Positions 36,210 through 44,818 of a stretch of DNA of 64,000 nucleotides are shown here, one piece after another. Made by a program: the position numbers and the translations under genes. Within the stretch, counting starts at the first letter, position 1. Each line of letters starts with the position of its first letter. A model generated the notes under the pieces. That model saw nothing but the letters and a program-made list of their open reading frames with translations, made no database searches and was not told the origin of the DNA. This DNA is from Hydrogenophaga aromaticivorans (lineage in GTDB: Bacteria > Pseudomonadota > Gammaproteobacteria > Burkholderiales > Burkholderiaceae_C), in the NCBI RefSeq assembly GCF_013387465.1, contig NZ_VYGV01000006.1, positions 405,638 through 469,637 on the forward strand, in the 5' to 3' direction.

Positions 36210-36262
36210 TTACGCTCCGGAAACCCTAAAATCCGGGGTCTTACCGATTTCTCACCATTACC

Positions 36263-36592
36263 ATGACCCACGTCGTCACCGAATCCTGCATCCGCTGCAA
36301 ATACACCGATTGTGTTGATGTCTGCCCTGTGGACTGCTTCCGCGAAGGTCCCAACTTCCTGACCATCGACCCCGACGAGTGCATCGACTGCGCGGTGTGT
36401 ATTCCGGAATGCCCGGTGAGCGCCATCTACGCCGAAGAAGACCTGCCCAAAGACCAGTTGCACATGACGGCCCTCAATGCCGAACTGGCGCTGTTGCCGG
36501 GCTGGAAGAGCATCACCAAGCGCAAGGACGCGCTGCCCGACGCCGAAGAGTGGAAAGACCGCACGGGCAAGCTGAGCCAGCTGATCCGCTGA
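36263..36592 (+). CDS. fdxA: 7Fe ferredoxin FdxA
   Basis: A 109-residue ferredoxin with one 3Fe-4S and one 4Fe-4S cluster. The cysteines C9, C17 and C50 fit the 3Fe site and C21, C40, C43 and C46 the 4Fe site (C12 and C25 are extra), as in Azotobacter FdI-type proteins. The C-terminal 55 residues are the usual FdxA extension. It is followed after 13 bp by a ferredoxin reductase gene, so the pair probably forms an NADPH-ferredoxin chain, possibly feeding the sulfite reductase upstream. Confidence 0.94.
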   Translation: MTHVVTESCIRCKYTDCVDVCPVDCFREGPNFLTIDPDECIDCAVCIPECPVSAIYAEEDLPKDQLHMTALNAELALLPGWKSITKRKDALPDAEEWKDRTGKLSQLIR

Positions 36593-36605
36593 AGCAGCGC
36601 CCGCC

Positions 36606-37706
36606 ATGGAACCCCAGCTGAACCGGCAAGTGGTGGACACCGCGGTGGCCCACGACGGGCCGATTGAAACCGACGCCGTCATCGTCGGCGCCGGGCCGGT
36701 TGGCTTGTTCCAGGTGTTCGAGCTCGGGCTGCTCGAAATCAAGGCCCACGTGATCGACTCGCTCGCCTACCCGGGCGGCCAGCCGGTGGAGCTGTACCCC
36801 GACAAGCCCATCTACGACATCCCGGCGGTTCCGGTCTGCACCGGTCAGGAACTCACCGATGCCCTGCTCAAGCAGATCGAGCCCTTTGGGGCCACTTTCC
36901 ACCTCGGACAGGAAGTCACCACGGTCCAGAAACAGGACGACGGCCGCTTCTTCGTGGAAACGTCCAAGGGCACACGCTTCCTCACCAAGACCATCTTCAT
37001 CGCCGCTGGCGTGGGCGCCTTCCAGCCGCGCACGCTCAAGGTCGAAGGCCTGGATCCGTTCGAAGGCTCGCAACTGTTCTACCGGGTGAAAAACCCCGCC
37101 GACTTCGCCGGCAAGAACCTGGTGATCGTGGGCGGCGGCGACTCCGCACTCGACTGGGCGCTGAACTTCGTCGCCGAGGGCCCGAACAAGGCCGAGAGCG
37201 TGATCCTGATCCACCGCCGTGACGGCTTCAAGGCCGCGCCCGCCAACGTGGCGAAGATGCGCGAACTGTGCGAGCAGCTGGAGATGCAATTCATCGTCGG
37301 CCAGGTGACCGGCTGCGAAGAAAAGGACGGCCGGCTCACCGGCATCAAGGTAACCGGTTCCGATGCCGTCACGCGCGTGGTCCCACTGGACATCCTGCTG
37401 GTGTTCTTCGGCCTGTCCCCCAAACTCGGGCCCATCGCCGAATGGGGGCTGGAGATCGAGCGCAAGCAGCTCGTGGTGGACACCGAAAAGTTCTCCACCA
37501 GCATTCCCGGCATCTTCGCGGTGGGCGACATCAACACCTACCCCGGCAAGAAGAAACTCATCCTCTGCGGCTTCCACGAATGCGCACTTGCCGCGTTTGG
37601 CGCCATGCCCATCATCTTTCCGGACAAGAAAGTGTTCCTCCAATACACGACCACCAGCCCGAAGCTGCACAAGGTGCTGGGTGTGGAATCACCGGTGTTT
37701 GACTGA
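36606..37706 (+). CDS. Ferredoxin--NADP reductase, thioredoxin-reductase-like type
   Basis: Dimeric-type FNR (YumC/CT1512-like), 366 residues. FAD-binding [22 protein letters not shown] at the N-terminus, NADPH-binding [11 protein letters not shown] near residue 177 and the C-terminal FAD motif [12 protein letters not shown] near 305. The CxxC of true thioredoxin reductases is missing, which separates it from that enzyme. Adjacent to fdxA, it is the likely source of electrons for that ferredoxin. This is a different fold class from the fpr product at 26350. Confidence 0.88.
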   Translation: MEPQLNRQVVDTAVAHDGPIETDAVIVGAGPVGLFQVFELGLLEIKAHVIDSLAYPGGQPVELYPDKPIYDIPAVPVCTGQELTDALLKQIEPFGATFHLGQEVTTVQKQDDGRFFVETSKGTRFLTKTIFIAAGVGAFQPRTLKVEGLDPFEGSQLFYRVKNPADFAGKNLVIVGGGDSALDWALNFVAEGPNKAESVILIHRRDGFKAAPANVAKMRELCEQLEMQFIVGQVTGCEEKDGRLTGIKVTGSDAVTRVVPLDILLVFFGLSPKLGPIAEWGLEIERKQLVVDTEKFSTSIPGIFAVGDINTYPGKKKLILCGFHECALAAFGAMPIIFPDKKVFLQYTTTSPKLHKVLGVESPVFD

Positions 37707-37780
37707 GGACCGCCATCGCTGGATGCGGCGACATTTTTTGACAAAAATGCGCCGACCTCCAAAAATGGGAAAAATCACAC

Positions 37781-37786
37781 TATAAT
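37781..37786 (+). promoter_or_regulatory. -10 box of tRNA-Asn
   Basis: Perfect TATAAT 10 bases before the tRNA. The hexamer 17 bp upstream (TCCAAA) is a weak -35. Confidence 0.6.
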
Positions 37787-37796
37787 TTGAGGCTGT

Positions 37797-37872
37797 TCCC
37801 TGATAGCTCAGTCGGTAGAGCGACGGACTGTTAATCCGCAGGTCCCTGGTTCGAGTCCAGGTCGGGGAGCCA
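37797..37872 (+). tRNA. tRNA-Asn (anticodon GTT)
   Basis: 76 nt with encoded CCA (37870-37872). Acceptor TCCCTGA pairs with TCGGGGA (one G-T pair). The anticodon loop CTGTTAA gives GTT, and the T-arm is complete. The change from chromosomal to accessory genes directly after it marks it as the likely integration site of the island. Confidence 0.96.
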
Positions 37873-37883
37873 AGAAACACGAG

Positions 37884-37914
37884 AGTCAGCAGGTTAGCGC
37901 CTGCTGACTTTTTT
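37884..37914 (+). terminator. Terminator after tRNA-Asn
   Basis: Ten-bp perfect stem AGTCAGCAGG/CCTGCTGACT with a 6-nt loop and six T. It would also insulate the island from tRNA transcription. Confidence 0.92.
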
Positions 37915-38180
37915 GCTTTCTGGATTTGGCTGGTGCCAGTCTGGTGCCAGTTTCAGGTTTGATGCACATAGTCCAGGGGTTCGCTCCGATCTGTTGTGCG
38001 AGCGCCGCATCAAGGCATCTGCACGGACCATCGCAAGGCACGCACTGCCCCGAGTTCTTTTCCAGATGACCGTCAGATAGCTGCGAGAGCGCTGCGCACA
38101 AGATTTGACGGCGAATCCAGCATGACCAAAGTGCTCGCCGCGCCCTACAGTTGCCAACATACCTCCACCGGGAGAATGCC

Positions 38181-38408
38181 TTGCAACACACCTCCGCCGC
38201 ACCGATTGACTCTCACGATCAATTGTCGACCGTGTTTCTGCGCATGCCATCCGTCATGCAGATGACGGGCTTGGGTCGATCTACGATCTACAGGCTCATG
38301 GCCCAACAACAGTTCCCCTGCCCGGTTCGTCTCGGTGCGCGCGCAGTGGCCTGGCGCCGCAGCGAACTGGATCTGTGGAGCCAGACACGCCCAGTGACTT
38401 CGCACTGA
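38181..38408 (+). CDS. AlpA-family helix-turn-helix regulator
   Basis: 75 residues from TTG 38181, which has GGAG six bases upstream; another TTG at 38151 is possible. The AlpA core LRMPSVMQMTGLGRSTIYRLMAQQ is followed by FPCPVRLGARAVAWRRSELDLW, the MerR-like winged pattern of phage/excisionase regulators. AlpA proteins activate integrase or excisionase genes of prophages and islands, and here it sits at the tRNA end of the element with no integrase beside it. Confidence 0.85.
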   Translation: MQHTSAAPIDSHDQLSTVFLRMPSVMQMTGLGRSTIYRLMAQQQFPCPVRLGARAVAWRRSELDLWSQTRPVTSH

Positions 38409-38597
38409 TGCGGACAGGCTCAAAAGAAGTTGAAGAATCGCTGACAGTACCGCCGATAGTCGCCCCCGATGTGGAATGGGGTGAACATTAGAGTGACCAT
38501 TTCGTCCCGACAAGTTGGTGCAATGATGATTTCGGCGATCCCAGTGGCGCAATATGCTGTACATTTAATCAGCACAACTGAAGTCTTTGGAGATATC

Positions 38598-39716
38598 GTG
38601 AGCCAACTCCCATTGAACAGCTTGCTTTCTCTCGCAAAGGCCCTCGCTACCCAGCCAAAGCCGCAAGGGCTCGGCCTCGGTGCCACCGTGCTCGGAAATG
38701 GTGCGCCGCCCAGGCACGAAGGAGGCCTCGGGCTCTTCTCCGCATCGACCAATCTCGGCCTTGGCGCGCCAAGCAACATCGGTGGTCTGATGTCGCTGCA
38801 AGTGGCTGCGGCCGAAGAAGCACCGAAGTGGATCTTTGTCACAAAGCGGTTCAAGTCGTTCTTGAACAACCTGGAGCTGACCGATGTACAACGCAACGAC
38901 GGCGAAACGAAGTTCAAGGGCGTGGTCAAGACGCTGAACCAGGCGTACTGGAACTCGAACTCGGATACCGATCACGCGTTCTACATCGGTTCCTGGGCAA
39001 AGCTAACTCGAATTCGACCGCCGCGCGACGTTGATCTGTACTTCCTGCTGCCCCTAGAGGTCCACAAGCGGTTCGAGCAGTACAACGGCAACAAACAATC
39101 GGCGCTACTGCAAGATGTCAAAGGGAAGCTGCTGGCAACGAACCCGACTAGCGAAATCAAAGGTGATGGGCCAGTCGTGCTCGCGGCTTTCACAAGTTTC
39201 AGCGTCGAGGTCGTTCCTGCCTTCCTATATGACGATACCGAGCGCTCGTACTATGTCTGCGACACCAAGAACGGCGGCTCATACAAGAAGACGATGCCGC
39301 TGCACGAGGTCGATGCGATCACCGCCGCCGATGCGCGCAACTCGAACAACGTGCGCCGCCTGATCCGCATGCTGAAGGCATGGCAGGCGTGGTGCTCGGT
39401 CCCGATCAAGTCGTTCTACCTTGAGCTACTCGCCATCGAGTTCCTTGACCAGTGCGAATGGCGCAATACCGACTACTTCTACTACGATTGGATCAGCCGC
39501 GACTTTTTCAAGTGGTTGATTACGAAGGCGAACACACACCTGTGGGCACCTGGAACGTACGAACTGCTGTGGCTCGGTGAGGCGTGGAAGTCTCGTGCCG
39601 AATCAGCGTATGCGCGGGCAGTTAAGGCCTGTGACTGCGAGCGTGCCAATGAAGAAGGCAATGCTGGCGACGAATGGCAGAAAATCTATGGCCTCGACAT
39701 TCCGAAATGGACCTGA
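38598..39716 (+). CDS. CBASS CD-NTase (SMODS-domain nucleotidyltransferase)
   Basis: 372 residues from GTG 38598 (GGAG upstream). The polymerase-beta-type fold has the GS motif G131-S132 and the metal-binding pair D144/D146 in IRPPRDVDLYF; E204 in the SVEVVP strand fits as the third acidic residue. The C-terminal helical part (about 250-370) has the OAS/CD-NTase-like segment RNSNNVRRLIRMLKAW. It is expected to make a cyclic oligonucleotide when a phage infects, which switches on the membrane effector encoded next (TGATG overlap). The first 80 residues are Gly/Leu-rich and unusual. The GC content is visibly lower than in the chromosome. Confidence 0.86.
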   Translation: MSQLPLNSLLSLAKALATQPKPQGLGLGATVLGNGAPPRHEGGLGLFSASTNLGLGAPSNIGGLMSLQVAAAEEAPKWIFVTKRFKSFLNNLELTDVQRNDGETKFKGVVKTLNQAYWNSNSDTDHAFYIGSWAKLTRIRPPRDVDLYFLLPLEVHKRFEQYNGNKQSALLQDVKGKLLATNPTSEIKGDGPVVLAAFTSFSVEVVPAFLYDDTERSYYVCDTKNGGSYKKTMPLHEVDAITAADARNSNNVRRLIRMLKAWQAWCSVPIKSFYLELLAIEFLDQCEWRNTDYFYYDWISRDFFKWLITKANTHLWAPGTYELLWLGEAWKSRAESAYARAVKACDCERANEEGNAGDEWQKIYGLDIPKWT

Positions 39717-40225
39717 TGGACCCGCGCGCGCAAGAAATCATTGACGAATGCAAGCGGCAGGAAGAATCCTGTCTGTACACATCCACGGCGCTGTTCAGTT
39801 GGCAGAAAGAGACGCGCAAGCTGCGCATCGTCTTCATCGTTGTGCCGATCATCTGTGGTTCGTTCGCCAGTGCAAGAATCCTCGTGCGAGATCCGAGCTA
39901 TGACTGGGCTGTTGCGATCCTGTCGTTGATTGCGGGCTTGTTCCCCGCCATCTTCAAGGCGCTCGACCTTGATGTGAGCCTAGCGACTATCGCCGACAGC
40001 GCGAATCGGTTCAAAACACTGCAAGACGGTTTCCGTCAGGCCTCCCGCATCGGCGCCACGAGCAAGACCGAAGATTTGGAAGAGCAGTTCACGTCGTTGA
40101 TGAAGCGCATGGATGATGCCCGGTCAGCGAATCCGACCATCCCGGATCGGCATTTCACGGCTGCTCAGAAGAAGATCCAAGGAGGTGACTACGACTTCGG
40201 CAGCGTGAAGAAAGCGTCTCCCTAA
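39716..40225 (+). CDS. SLATT-domain two-helix membrane effector of CBASS
   Basis: 169 residues from ATG 39716, whose A is the last base of the preceding stop (TGATG). Two membrane helices, residues 37-54 and 64-82, are preceded by a charged helix and followed by a long amphipathic, probably coiled cytoplasmic region, the SLATT (SMODS/SLOG-associating 2TM) plan. Such effectors are thought to oligomerise into membrane pores when they bind the cyclic nucleotide, killing the infected cell. ATG 39707 is an alternative start. No Cap2/Cap3 ubiquitin-like or HORMA/TRIP13 partners follow, so the system is the minimal type I form. Confidence 0.82.
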   Translation: MDPRAQEIIDECKRQEESCLYTSTALFSWQKETRKLRIVFIVVPIICGSFASARILVRDPSYDWAVAILSLIAGLFPAIFKALDLDVSLATIADSANRFKTLQDGFRQASRIGATSKTEDLEEQFTSLMKRMDDARSANPTIPDRHFTAAQKKIQGGDYDFGSVKKASP

Positions 40226-40348
40226 GGAACGATAGAAACCGAGCGACTGGTTTCGCCTGCACGTGTTCATCCCACTCGCGGTTGGTCGAATGTCGGGTCA
40301 TTGACGTCGCGTGCGTTGGACCCTCCAGCAGCGAGTGACTCAGATCAG

Positions 40349-40376
40349 GGCGGATTCAAGTCTGAAGTGCAACACC
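40349..40376 (+). repeat. Left terminal inverted repeat of the IS30-family element
   Basis: 28 bp beginning GGCGGATTCAAGTCTG, the exact reverse complement of 41444-41471. It is preceded by the CAG duplication. Confidence 0.93.
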
Positions 40377-40383
40377 CTGGGGT

Positions 40384-41421
40384 TCAATGAACGAGGGTGG
40401 AATGTTGCGGGCTGTTGAGCAGGAGTTCTCGATAGACCGCCAGCGGGGATCGTACGCCCAGACCTTTGCGAGGTCGGTTGTTGATCTGATCGGCAATGGC
40501 ATCGAGTTGCTCCTGGCTGTAGCCTGAGAGATCGGTGCCCTTGGGCAGGTACTGACGCACCAGCCCATTGGTGTTCTCGTTGGAGCCGCGCTGCCATGGG
40601 CTGTGCGGGTCGCAGAAGTACACCGCGATTTCCGTGCGGCGGCTGAGCTCCTTGTGCATCGCCATCTCCCGGCCCTGGTCGTACGTCATGCTCTGGCGCA
40701 TGGGCGCTGCGATCCCCAGCAGCTTGTCAGAGAAGGCCTGCATCACGTTGGCTGCGCTGGCAGGTTTGAACTCAGGCAGTTTGATGAGCATGAGCAGCCT
40801 GCTGGTGCGCTCGACCAAGGTGCCCACCGCACTGGCGTTGGCCGCTCCCTTGATGAGATCGCCTTCCCAGTGGCCCGGAAACTGCCGATCCTCAATCTCA
40901 GGCGGACGCAGGTGGATGCTCACCATGTCGGGGATCTGACCGCGCCGGTCTTGCCCTTTGCTGCGAGGTACGCGCTTGTTGTGGGCGTGGCGCAGGGTGG
41001 CGATCAGCTCGCGCTTGAGCTCGCCCACGGGCTGGGCGTAGATGCAGTTGTAGATGGTCTCGTGTGACACGCGGTGCTCATGGCCTCTGGGGAGGATGCA
41101 GGCCAGTGTCAGGGCAATCTGTTCAGGCGACCAGCGCTCGCCCAGAAAGTGGCGCATCAACCCGAACAGGATGCCATCGCGATGGAGCTTGCCCTGTGGG
41201 CGGCCTTGCAGGCGTCGCCGTCGGGCGCAGGCACGCGCTGTGGTGCTCGCGTAGCCTGCGGGCTGAGCGTTGCGCCGCAGCTCCCGGCTGATGGTGCTTG
41301 GTGAACGACCCAAGACTTGGGCCATGGCGCGAACGCTGTACTTTTGCTGGGCCAGACTGGCCAGGGTCACGCGGTCTTCAGGCTGAAGCTGTTGATAGCG
41401 CTTGGATGGGGTGCTTTGCAT
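40384..41421 (-). CDS. IS30-family transposase
   Basis: 345 residues, full length. The N-terminal helix-turn-helix (SVRAMAQVLGRSPSTISREL) recognises the ends. The DDE triad is D188 (in GHWEGDLI), D248 (in YDQGRE) and E282 (in PHSPWQRGSNENTNG), all intact. The frame is uninterrupted and the ends are perfect, so the element looks recently active. Confidence 0.96.
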   Translation of the reverse strand: MQSTPSKRYQQLQPEDRVTLASLAQQKYSVRAMAQVLGRSPSTISRELRRNAQPAGYASTTARACARRRRLQGRPQGKLHRDGILFGLMRHFLGERWSPEQIALTLACILPRGHEHRVSHETIYNCIYAQPVGELKRELIATLRHAHNKRVPRSKGQDRRGQIPDMVSIHLRPPEIEDRQFPGHWEGDLIKGAANASAVGTLVERTSRLLMLIKLPEFKPASAANVMQAFSDKLLGIAAPMRQSMTYDQGREMAMHKELSRRTEIAVYFCDPHSPWQRGSNENTNGLVRQYLPKGTDLSGYSQEQLDAIADQINNRPRKGLGVRSPLAVYRELLLNSPQHSTLVH

Positions 41422-41443
41422 CTGCGGACCTTACTCGGTGGCA

Positions 41444-41471
41444 GGTGTTGCACTTCAGACTTGAATCCGCC
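41444..41471 (-). repeat. Right terminal inverted repeat of the IS30-family element
   Basis: 28 bp matching the left end perfectly in inverted orientation, followed by CAG. Confidence 0.93.
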
Positions 41472-41582
41472 CAGCCTAAAGTCGCCGGCCAGTGTGCGGT
41501 ATGGGGTGCAGGTTCATGGCGACAACCAAGTTTTGTGCTCCTCGGGTACACCAGCGACACAGTTGACCTGCCTCGATCAGTG

Positions 41583-41894
41583 TCAAGCACCCTGTCCCGT
41601 CGCGAGCTTCAGCACCATCCCGATCACGAACAGCGAGGCGGCAATGCGGCCCCAGCGCCAGGTTGTGAACCAGTAGCGATGATTGACCCACACCGCGCGA
41701 TGGATTCGCGCTGCTGAAACCAGAAGCGCAATCGCAACGACCATGGGGCCGACGATTCCGACAGGCGCATCAATCTGGCTCAAGAGGAATACCCAGAACA
41801 GCGGCCAGGCCACCGCATCGATGGCCGCGAGCCATCGTCGACCGGTCCAGTGCGGTGCATTGGCCTGGGGTTCACGCGCAACGAGCAGCCACAT
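41583..41894 (-). CDS. Small hypothetical membrane protein
   Basis: 103 residues with about three membrane helices (near 25-45, 48-65 and 85-100) and basic flanks. I do not recognise the family. The start ATG 41894 has GGAGG six bases upstream, which makes it a real gene more likely. It lies alone between the IS30 element and a long non-coding stretch. Confidence 0.6.
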   Translation of the reverse strand: MWLLVAREPQANAPHWTGRRWLAAIDAVAWPLFWVFLLSQIDAPVGIVGPMVVAIALLVSAARIHRAVWVNHRYWFTTWRWGRIAASLFVIGMVLKLATGQGA

Positions 41895-42640
41895 ACCAAA
41901 CCTCCAGTCACTGCATGCTCACAGATTCAATCCACTATTCTTCCCGTCCATTCGGCCCATGGCACTGCCCAGAATGGAATGTCACCCGACAAGCGCTAAA
42001 AGATTGCCACGTTGCACCCGGTGGTTGAATTCACACGGCAAACAACCGTAAAAGATGTTTCATCGCTCGCGGGCTCCTGGCCTGCCCAGTGATCCAAAAA
42101 ATCGTGTCATCTGCGCCCCAAGGAACACTGCCCCAATTTCCGAGGGAGCCGGATTGGGATTACGTCCCTCGGTCATCGAGGCTGCTCAGGTGCGCACCCT
42201 GCCCCGCATTCGTCGGTCGCCGTGCGACACTCAAAGCGCTGCATTGAGGTGCGAGCGCCTGGGCACCGTGGGATAAATGGAAGGGGCCCACCAGAGTGAA
42301 ACGACGGTGGGAAGGCGGCCGTCTATGCCGCGAAAGGCCTTGGCGCTTGCGCCGGCAGCGCTATGGTTCGCAAGTCGGCGAGCGGCGAAACATCTGGTGC
42401 GGCACCTTGAGGAGATCGCTGGTGGGACCGTCCACATAGTGGGCACTCGGCTCCCTGAATCTCGGTTCGTAAAATGCCGCGTGCCATCAATTCGTTCCAA
42501 TAGGCTCCGACGGACGGATACGACTGGAAACCATTGAGACGCGCACGATACCCGCACCATCTAGACAGGAATTCGCAGCACCCCACTAAATGGATGCAGT
42601 CAGCGATCCGCCGTCGCTGGCACTGCCGGAGCAGCCCCCT
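41895..42640. other. 746-bp stretch without a convincing gene
   Basis: Short open frames occur on both strands (for example 42277-42537 plus and 42231-42560 minus), but none has a ribosome site, a recognisable domain or consistent codon bias. The region may hold the promoter of the LysR gene and the decayed remains of an inserted segment. Confidence 0.4.
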
Positions 42641-43648
42641 ATGCTGGATCGTGATCAGTTGGAAACGTTCGCCACTGTGGTCGAGCAGCAAAGCTTTGAC
42701 CGCGCGGCAAGCGTGCTCAGCATCACGCGAGGCGCAGTCTCCCAGCGCATCAAGGCGCTGGAAGAATCGTTGTCTACCGTGCTGGTCAAGCGAGAACGGC
42801 CAGTGGCGGCCACGCATGCTGGTGAGGTGTTGCTGCGCCATGTGAAGGCACTGCGCATCCTCGAAGGATCGGCACTCCAAGAACTTGCGCCAACCGCCAA
42901 ACCACACGCACCCGTGTCCCTGGCCATTGCGGTGAACGCCGATTCCCTGGCCACTTGGTTTCCCGAAGTGCTCCGGGAGCTGCTGATGGGTCAGCTGGTG
43001 GCCTTGGAGGTAATCGCAGACGATCAAGATCACACATCTGCCCTGCTGGCTCGCGGCGATGTGATTGGGTGCATATCAACGTCTGCCAAACCCGCCGATG
43101 GCTTCTTGGCCGAATGCCTGGGCGCCATGGAATACCGCTGCTATGCGACGCCAGCCTTCGCCTCCACGCACTTTCCGAGCGGACTCACGGTCCCAGCAGT
43201 GCTGTCAACACCGGCTGTGTTGTTCAACCGCAAGGACTCTCTGCACGACGACTTCCTGAAAAGGCATTTTGGGTTTGCCGTTGAGCGGTACGCCAGACAC
43301 TACCTGCCCTCGCCCGTCGCCTTGCTCGAAGGGATTGCCATGGGCGCTGGTTATGGCCTGATTCCCAGCTGGCAGGCGGATCCCTTGGTGGAAGCGGGAC
43401 AGCTCGTGGACGTCTGCCCAGATGAGCGAGAGATGGTGGACTTGTTCTGGCACCACTGGGACCTTGAACCACCGATGGCCAGTGACATCACTGCCCTGAT
43501 CGTCAAGGTGGCCAGGAGCAGCCTGGAGCCTTCGGTCGTGTTCGAGCCATCAACGGCGCAGGCCGGAGAATCGGCCAGTCCACCCCCCGGCCGCAAAGCG
43601 GAACCACAGGGCGGTGCCAGCGGACAAGAAGCATCCGAGCAGCAGTGA
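42641..43648 (+). CDS. LysR-family regulator, ArgP-like
   Basis: 335 residues from ATG 42641 (GGAG nine bases upstream). The N-terminal winged helix LDRDQLETFATVVEQQSFDRAA and SITRGAVSQRIKALEESL match the ArgP (IciA) group, whose founding member senses lysine and arginine and controls amino-acid export. The effector-binding domain follows to about residue 300. The last 33 codons (Pro/Gly/Glu-rich) are read through the 3' end of the convergent permease gene, an overlap of 99 bp that probably arose by loss of an earlier stop. Its likely target is the permease/desaturase operon. Confidence 0.83.
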   Translation: MLDRDQLETFATVVEQQSFDRAASVLSITRGAVSQRIKALEESLSTVLVKRERPVAATHAGEVLLRHVKALRILEGSALQELAPTAKPHAPVSLAIAVNADSLATWFPEVLRELLMGQLVALEVIADDQDHTSALLARGDVIGCISTSAKPADGFLAECLGAMEYRCYATPAFASTHFPSGLTVPAVLSTPAVLFNRKDSLHDDFLKRHFGFAVERYARHYLPSPVALLEGIAMGAGYGLIPSWQADPLVEAGQLVDVCPDEREMVDLFWHHWDLEPPMASDITALIVKVARSSLEPSVVFEPSTAQAGESASPPPGRKAEPQGGASGQEASEQQ

Positions 43649-44818
43649 CACCACGTCGGTGTCTTCACCATGCTGGCCCAACCAGCCAGCCAGATGCACG
43701 GAGACTGAAGCAGCAAAGCCAACCGCCACGATCCACCTTGCGTGCTGCGGCGGTACGACGATGCCTGAGACCATGGTGGCAAAGCAAACGCCGATGCTTG
43801 CAATGTAGACCACGTTGACGGACACCATGGTGTCCACAATGCCCTGGTCACGTGAGGCCAGCAACGCGCTCAAACCCAAGGCAATGGGCGCAAAGATCGG
43901 GTGACCCGCAAAACGACTGCTAGAAGCGGCGCACGCCAACGCCTCCGTCATGGCGCGCAAGATCGCTGCGCCTGCACCCAACGCTGCCACGGACAGGGCG
44001 ATGAGCATGAGCTTGTCTGCGTCCTGTCCCACCGACCCAGCGACCTGACCCAGCACCCAGGGAACCACCTGCTTGGTGTCCACCAAGTCGCCCAACATGC
44101 CACCGCTCTGCATGGCGACCACCACGGCCGACGGTAAGAATGCAATCACGAAGAGCAGCAGCCCCGCCAGAACGCATCCACCCACGGCGGCCAAAGGTGA
44201 GCGCGCGGCCAATACAAATTGCTGGTAATCGGCACCGGTACACACCAACAAGCCGACGGCCAAAGAAATGGCCACCACGCGGGATGCACTGAACGTGGAC
44301 AGGTCTTCGGTAAATGCGGGAATCGCCTGCAGGTAGACGCCCATACCGTTCGCGACGACCAGCGCGTAGACCAGGACAGCGGCGCTCGCAAGAAGACACA
44401 TGGCGAACAGGGCCGATGCGAACCGCAGATCCAATCGCGATGCGCCGTAGATCAACAGCAAGATCACCAGGTGGCTGTGTGTCTGTTCAAGGCCCAACAG
44501 CTCCAACACCGCAACACCACCCTGAATCTGGGCAGCCAGTACGCCCGACATCCAGATCAATGACAGCAACGCCACCACGCCTTGAAGCTGCTTGCCGTAG
44601 GCACGGCCAAACAAATCCCAGACCGGAAGCCCTGTTGCCCACAGTTGCCGTGCGAACAAGGCCAACACCAGCATGCCAAAGCCGGTGGCCACCCCATAGA
44701 TGCTGCCTGCCATGCCGTGGGAAAGTGCCAGTTCGCCCGACCCGAAAAGGAATCCAATCCCGTAGCTGGCCGAGACCAGGAGTGCCGCGACCTGCAAGCT
44801 CCCCAGCGCCCTGTTCAT
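43550..44818 (-). CDS. Membrane permease of SSF/APC-like type
   Basis: 422 residues with about 11-12 predicted transmembrane helices. The opening LQVAALLVSASYGIGFLFGSGELALSHG resembles the first helix of sodium:solute symporters, but the protein is shorter than typical SSF members, so family membership is a likely match rather than certain. The start ATG 44818 overlaps the desaturase stop as ATGA, indicating translational coupling. The gene probably moves the substrate or product of the desaturase-like enzyme, or an amino acid sensed by the ArgP-like regulator. Confidence 0.75.
   Translation of the reverse strand: MNRALGSLQVAALLVSASYGIGFLFGSGELALSHGMAGSIYGVATGFGMLVLALFARQLWATGLPVWDLFGRAYGKQLQGVVALLSLIWMSGVLAAQIQGGVAVLELLGLEQTHSHLVILLLIYGASRLDLRFASALFAMCLLASAAVLVYALVVANGMGVYLQAIPAFTEDLSTFSASRVVAISLAVGLLVCTGADYQQFVLAARSPLAAVGGCVLAGLLLFVIAFLPSAVVVAMQSGGMLGDLVDTKQVVPWVLGQVAGSVGQDADKLMLIALSVAALGAGAAILRAMTEALACAASSSRFAGHPIFAPIALGLSALLASRDQGIVDTMVSVNVVYIASIGVCFATMVSGIVVPPQHARWIVAVGFAASVSVHLAGWLGQHGEDTDVVSLLLGCFLSAGTALWFRFAAGGWTGRFSGLRR

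Larger units (their letters stand above)
40349..41471. mobile_element. IS30-family insertion sequence, complete
   Basis: 1123 bp with perfect 28-bp terminal inverted repeats (40349-40376 and 41444-41471) and a 3-bp target duplication CAG at 40346-40348 and 41472-41474. One intact transposase lies on the minus strand. Short duplication and long ends agree with the IS30 family. It is inserted between the CBASS pair and a small membrane protein gene without breaking either. Confidence 0.93.

Noticed and set aside
37738-37743. TTGACA as -35 of tRNA-Asn
   Set aside because: The spacer to the perfect TATAAT is 37 bp, far too long for a sigma-70 promoter.
37894-38191. Possible integrase remnant on the minus strand next to tRNA-Asn
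   Set aside because: Only a short tail with a repeated TGGTGCCAG motif (37929-37951) hints at this. No catalytic Arg, His or Tyr motifs of tyrosine recombinases are present, so it is not annotated.
42277-42537. 86-residue plus-strand frame before the LysR gene
   Set aside because: No ribosome site, no domain and composition like non-coding DNA; also contradicted by open frames on the other strand.
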